A stretch of 64,000 nt of DNA from Candidatus Rifleibacteriota bacterium (GTDB lineage Bacteria; Riflebacteria; Ozemobacteria; Ozemobacterales; Ozemobacteraceae), in NCBI GenBank assembly GCA_029560455.1, contig JAKQKW010000029.1:1-64000 (forward strand), in the 5' to 3' direction. Made by a program: the position numbers and the translations under genes. Of the stretch, positions 61,537 through 64,000 are shown one piece after another (positions within the stretch are counted from its first letter, which is position 1; each line of letters begins with the position of its first letter). The notes under the pieces were generated by a model. It had not been told where the DNA came from and did not search any database. It saw only the letters and a program-made list of their open reading frames with translations.

Positions 61537-62223
61537 CTATTTGTGATGATGTCTGGTTCTTGAAGAATTGTCGTGAGCGCGTGACGGAATTTCAGAGACC
61601 ATCATGCTGGTCGGCTTGAAATCGTGCGGCAGAACCTGGTGTTCATCATAATAACAGTTGAGGATTGAATCCATTTCTTCGCGCCCTTCGGCGATGGCAA
61701 CAGCTTTTTCCCATGTTTCCTGGGTGAGGATTGGCTTGAGGGGCTGCTCGACTTTGTTGATGTGTTTCATTGCCTTGATGAGCTGTTTATCCCAGGTTTT
61801 GTGGTATCTGACCAGGTCGTCGGGATAGACGATTTTGCGGCGGGTGCCTTCGTTAATGCCCCTGAAGGGTTCTTCGACGTTAAGGTAGCCGTAGTCATCG
61901 GTCAGCTCTTCGCCGGCTTTGATGTCGCGAATTGCGATTTCAAAATCGTAGGGCGTAGTCATGCAGTTTGAATGGAAACTGTGATTGACGTAGCGACCGT
62001 TGTCCCAGCAGAGAACCTGATTACCCTTGCTGTTTCTGAAAGAGTATTTGAACAGAATTTCTTTGTACATCGGGGCCAGCTGATCAAGCTGATTCGGTGT
62101 GAATTCGCGGTCAAGTTTGTCAAAGGCCCAGACAATGGTGCCTTTGGGAATAAACCTGGTTGCGACAACGCCGTAACCAATCTCGTCATTGATGAAACGA
62201 AGTTCCGTCGAGGGATGAATCAT
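61537..62223 (-). CDS. SET-domain protein
   Basis: 228 residues. SET-fold motifs include GYGVVATRFIPKGTIVW (GxG-like SAM loop), RYVNHSFHSNC (the N-H-S/C motif that binds the cofactor) and GEELTDDYGYL (the catalytic Tyr loop). SET proteins methylate protein lysines, using S-adenosylmethionine. The C-terminal part (about 145-228) is helical with a basic/His tail (SSRTRHHHK). The bacterial substrate is unknown. No signal peptide is present. It faces the vWA operon and diverges from the proline-rich gene. Confidence 0.88.
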   Translation of the reverse strand: MIHPSTELRFINDEIGYGVVATRFIPKGTIVWAFDKLDREFTPNQLDQLAPMYKEILFKYSFRNSKGNQVLCWDNGRYVNHSFHSNCMTTPYDFEIAIRDIKAGEELTDDYGYLNVEEPFRGINEGTRRKIVYPDDLVRYHKTWDKQLIKAMKHINKVEQPLKPILTQETWEKAVAIAEGREEMDSILNCYYDEHQVLPHDFKPTSMMVSEIPSRAHDNSSRTRHHHK

Positions 62224-62442
62224 AGTGTTCCTTTCAAAGCGGAAAATGAAACAGTTGGGTCAGGGTGGGGGAGATTGTGGATTGTTGCCTTTGGAGCGGG
62301 TGTATATGTTATTTGAACAGCGCAATTCTAACGCTGACGATGTATGGCTTCAATAAGCTTATAGTCTGTTTTTGGGGGGCCGCAGGCAACGGCAGTTAAT
62401 TGAGTGTTAAATTTTGATTGAATTGATTTAAATCTAATTAAT

Positions 62443-62459
62443 TCAATGATTATCATTGA
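62443..62459. promoter_or_regulatory. Fur-like 17-base palindrome
   Basis: TCAATGAT-T-ATCATTGA is a perfect 8-1-8 inverted repeat. Its inner 13 bases (AATGATTATCATT) match the core of the E. coli Fur box. The 19 bases ending at 62460 match the consensus at 14 of 19 positions. It could bind Fur or a relative (PerR/Zur). Which gene it controls is unclear: the proline-rich gene is 200 bases downstream and the SET gene 220 bases away on the other side. Confidence 0.5.
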
Positions 62460-62555
62460 CGATTGAAATTTACTGGATATTTTTATGCTTTTAGATATCT
62501 TAACTTCTGACCCGGGTCGATGCGAAAAACTGTGTCGGTCTGGTTTAGAATACTT

Positions 62556-62617
62556 GCGCCGGCGATAAGGGGCGCCAGAAAGGCGTTTTGCCTTACTGCC
62601 CCTTGCCAGAGGGCAAG
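62556..62617 (+). promoter_or_regulatory. Foldable leader upstream of the proline-rich gene
   Basis: A nested pair (62567-62573 with 62598-62604; inner 62580-62584 with 62590-62594) overlaps a second hairpin (62602-62607 with 62612-62617) by three bases. A third pairing (62556-62560 with 62571-62575) competes with the first stem. Such exclusive folds are a hallmark of regulatory leaders, but I match none to a named riboswitch. Confidence 0.4.
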
Positions 62618-62659
62618 ACAGAGAAATAGCTGGAATTTTCGATCAGGAGCAGGGATTTT

Positions 62660-63781
62660 ATGAAATACAAATATTTGCTTATTGCCTTGGCCTGCATTTT
62701 GGGGCCCACCGCCAATATTGTCGGGGCTCAAGCCAGTAGTGCCGGGGATTACCCGCTGTTGAGTGAGGGCAGTATTACCCCGCCGCCACCACCGCCAGGT
62801 TACAGCTTTGCTTTGCCGCAGATTTCCCCTGCCACGCCACCCCCTCCTCCACCTCCCGGAAATGTAGGCAATATCACTGCTCAGCCGGCCGAAGCTCTGG
62901 CGCCACCGCAGACTGTTGCACCTCAATCACCGCTGCCTGCTGCCATGCCTCAGCCACAGACTCAGTCTCAGCAGGCTTCTTCGCCGGTTGCCGATCCGCC
63001 GCCATTTTCAGCCCCACCGTCACCGCCGGTGCTGCCGCCTTCTTCGACTCCTGTGCCGTCTCAGACTACAGCCAATGGCTCGGCTGACGTGCCTGATTCT
63101 GCAAAATTCAACCAGCAGTTTGTTGCCACTGCTCCTGCAGGCCAGCGTGTCATGCAATTGATCACTGCGGATCTGGCCAATCAGATAAAAAGACTTCTGC
63201 GCTCTCTCAAAACCATGCGCACGGTTGTCGACAAACCTGAGAGCGCCGAAGAACTTCGAAGAATCCAGTTGACAGGGAGAGTCTGCGCTGACCTGCTTGG
63301 TCTTAAGGGGTTCCCGGTGCCTTCAAGATTTGTTGCTTCCGGCAACGACAAGGTGCTGCGTGATCGCTCGCATGATGCGGTAGAATACAGGTTCTATGGC
63401 GATTTTGATAATCGCCTGAACGGTTGGATAAAGCCAATTAAGACAGCTGTTTACGTTGATCTGGTTTTTGATGGTCGCAGTCGTCGACGCACACATGTGC
63501 GGGCCCAGTTTACCCGTACCGGAACCATGACCGGCAGTTTTTATGCTTACAGCTGGGATGCCTTTGGCAAGCCATGGAAAATGCAGGGGAGTCTCGATAA
63601 TCTTTTCGTTCACGATGATGGGTTGCCGGCTGGCGGCAGTCTGAAAGTTTTCGGTGCCGATCCTGCCGGCAAAACCATTGGTCTGGCACTTGACTTCCCG
63701 GTCAAGGTTCACGGCGAAAATGGCTCTGAAAAAGCAGACACCCGCCACCGTGAAGGTAAGCGGGTGAGCATCGGTCGATAA
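62660..63781 (+). CDS. Exported proline-rich protein with conserved-looking C-terminal domain
   Basis: 373 residues. A signal peptide (LLIALACILGPTANIVGA) is followed by a long Pro/Ala/Gln/Ser-rich region (about 35-145) with poly-proline runs of six or seven (TPPPPPPGN-type). A globular C-terminal domain (about 150-373) shows ADLANQIKRLLRSLKTM, HDAVEYRFYGDFDNRLNGW, TAVYVDLVFDGRS and GGSLKVFGADPAG. This domain reads like a beta-rich periplasmic fold; no family is recognised. RBS CAGGAGCAGGG precedes ATG. It lies downstream of the Fur-like site and leader, so it may respond to iron or oxidative stress (inference). Confidence 0.78.
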   Translation: MKYKYLLIALACILGPTANIVGAQASSAGDYPLLSEGSITPPPPPPGYSFALPQISPATPPPPPPPGNVGNITAQPAEALAPPQTVAPQSPLPAAMPQPQTQSQQASSPVADPPPFSAPPSPPVLPPSSTPVPSQTTANGSADVPDSAKFNQQFVATAPAGQRVMQLITADLANQIKRLLRSLKTMRTVVDKPESAEELRRIQLTGRVCADLLGLKGFPVPSRFVASGNDKVLRDRSHDAVEYRFYGDFDNRLNGWIKPIKTAVYVDLVFDGRSRRRTHVRAQFTRTGTMTGSFYAYSWDAFGKPWKMQGSLDNLFVHDDGLPAGGSLKVFGADPAGKTIGLALDFPVKVHGENGSEKADTRHREGKRVSIGR

Positions 63782-63800
63782 AATCAGAAGGGAATCGGGG

Positions 63801-63829
63801 GGGCGGCCGGTTTAAAAAACTGACCGCCC
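63801..63829. terminator. Possible terminator between convergent genes
   Basis: A GC-rich 6-bp stem GGGCGG/CCGCCC, extended by three more pairs after a mismatch, with an A/T-rich loop (TTTAAAAAA). It lies 20 bases after the proline-rich gene stop. No clean T tract follows, so the assignment is weak. Confidence 0.35.
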
Positions 63830-63940
63830 TTCACATGTTCAGATGATGTCGCGCATGTGTAAATCCCCTTCCCTCCGGGTTTTCCTGCCTCTTACCGTCT
63901 TATGAGCTTATTGGCGGGCCGAGGTAGGTTCTTTACTGGT

Positions 63941-64000
63941 TCAGGCTTCGTTTTTCCAGAGGCCGTGAATATTGCAGTATTCGCGGACAGTGATCGGTGA
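63941..64000 (-). CDS. Superoxide reductase / desulfoferrodoxin, C-terminal end only
   Basis: The last 19 codons of a minus-strand gene that continues beyond the window: SPITVREYCNIHGLWKNEA and stop. The motif EYCNIHGLWK is the signature of the superoxide reductase active-site loop; its Cys and His are ligands of the catalytic iron. The enzyme reduces superoxide to hydrogen peroxide without releasing oxygen and is typical of anaerobes or microaerophiles. Only 60 bases are visible, so the N-terminal domain type (with or without the desulforedoxin domain) is unknown. Confidence 0.85.
   Translation of the reverse strand, partial: SPITVREYCNIHGLWKNEA

Larger units (their letters stand above)
62224..62659. 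other. 436-base regulatory gap
   Basis: AT-rich in the middle (62390-62500). It contains the Fur-like palindrome at 62443-62459 and a foldable leader at 62556-62617, each listed separately. A partial promoter pattern (TTGACG at 62456-62461, then TGGATATTT) overlaps the palindrome but has a short spacer. No gene is supported on either strand here: the one long minus-strand frame lies opposite the coding region. Confidence 0.6.

Noticed and set aside
62483..62926. Minus-strand frame across the leader of the proline-rich gene
   Set aside because: Its beginning is antisense to poly-proline codons and the rest has no RBS, domain or conservation-like pattern.
1..64000. tRNA, rRNA, insertion sequence or prophage genes
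   Set aside because: No cloverleaf-like sequence in the short gaps, no transposase or integrase, and no terminal repeats were found by reading.

Overview
The window (64 kb, roughly balanced base composition, about 95% coding) looks like a chromosomal segment of a Gram-negative-type bacterium. The reasons are a lipid-carrier (LolA-like) protein, an O-antigen-ligase-type membrane protein, several lipoproteins and secreted proteins, and type IV pilin-like proteins. Many proteins carry TPR repeats, coiled coils, C-terminal zinc ribbons and vWA domains. This style fits poorly studied lineages such as Candidatus Riflebacteria/Ozemobacteria, but that placement is an impression and cannot be proved here. 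I count 49 protein genes, two of them cut by the window edges. I see no tRNA or rRNA genes, CRISPR arrays, insertion sequences or prophage genes.

Layout. 1-8.4 kb: a truncated TPR protein, PgeF/YfiH, a fibronectin-III lipoprotein closed by a strong terminator, a double-parvulin chaperone with a very good promoter, the RNase Y/YmdB pair, and a thioredoxin. 8.5-18.7 kb: a tight seven-gene plus-strand operon. It contains an unknown protein, a LolA-like protein, a NucS-like protein with an altered active site, a membrane-TPR protein, a DegS-type kinase, a HAMP-GAF-PAS kinase and an NtrC-type sigma-54 activator. 18.6-24.8 kb: a four-gene minus-strand operon of Enzyme I (ptsI), a DUF192 protein, an O-antigen-ligase/TPR protein and a third histidine kinase. 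24.9-28.7 kb: surE and birA, facing a large secreted Ser/Gly/Asp-rich protein that has two copies of one beta-type domain.

29-42.4 kb: a small double zinc-ribbon protein, a coiled-coil/zinc-ribbon/TPR protein, then valS-tyrS-thrS, two small unknown genes, a membrane-TPR protein and a class III adenylate cyclase with a GAF domain and a zinc-ribbon tail. 42.4-48.1 kb: a secretion/pilus-like block holding an Ala/Pro/Lys-rich exported protein, a membrane-anchored TAXI-like binding protein, a PilX/GspK-like protein, two prepilins and a lipoprotein, with overlapping starts and stops at the last four. 48.1-49.2 kb: two small minus-strand genes of unknown role.

49.2-61.5 kb: an eight-gene operon built around a MoxR AAA+ ATPase, a DUF58 protein, a BatA-type vWA protein, a very large two-vWA protein and a complete ABC-2 transporter, with two unknown membrane proteins. 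It looks like one machine working at the cytoplasmic membrane. 61.5-64 kb: a SET-domain protein, a 436-base regulatory gap with a Fur-like palindrome and a foldable leader, a proline-rich exported protein, and the C-terminal end of a superoxide reductase. Recognisable promoters in the window often show an extended -10 (TGn) element.
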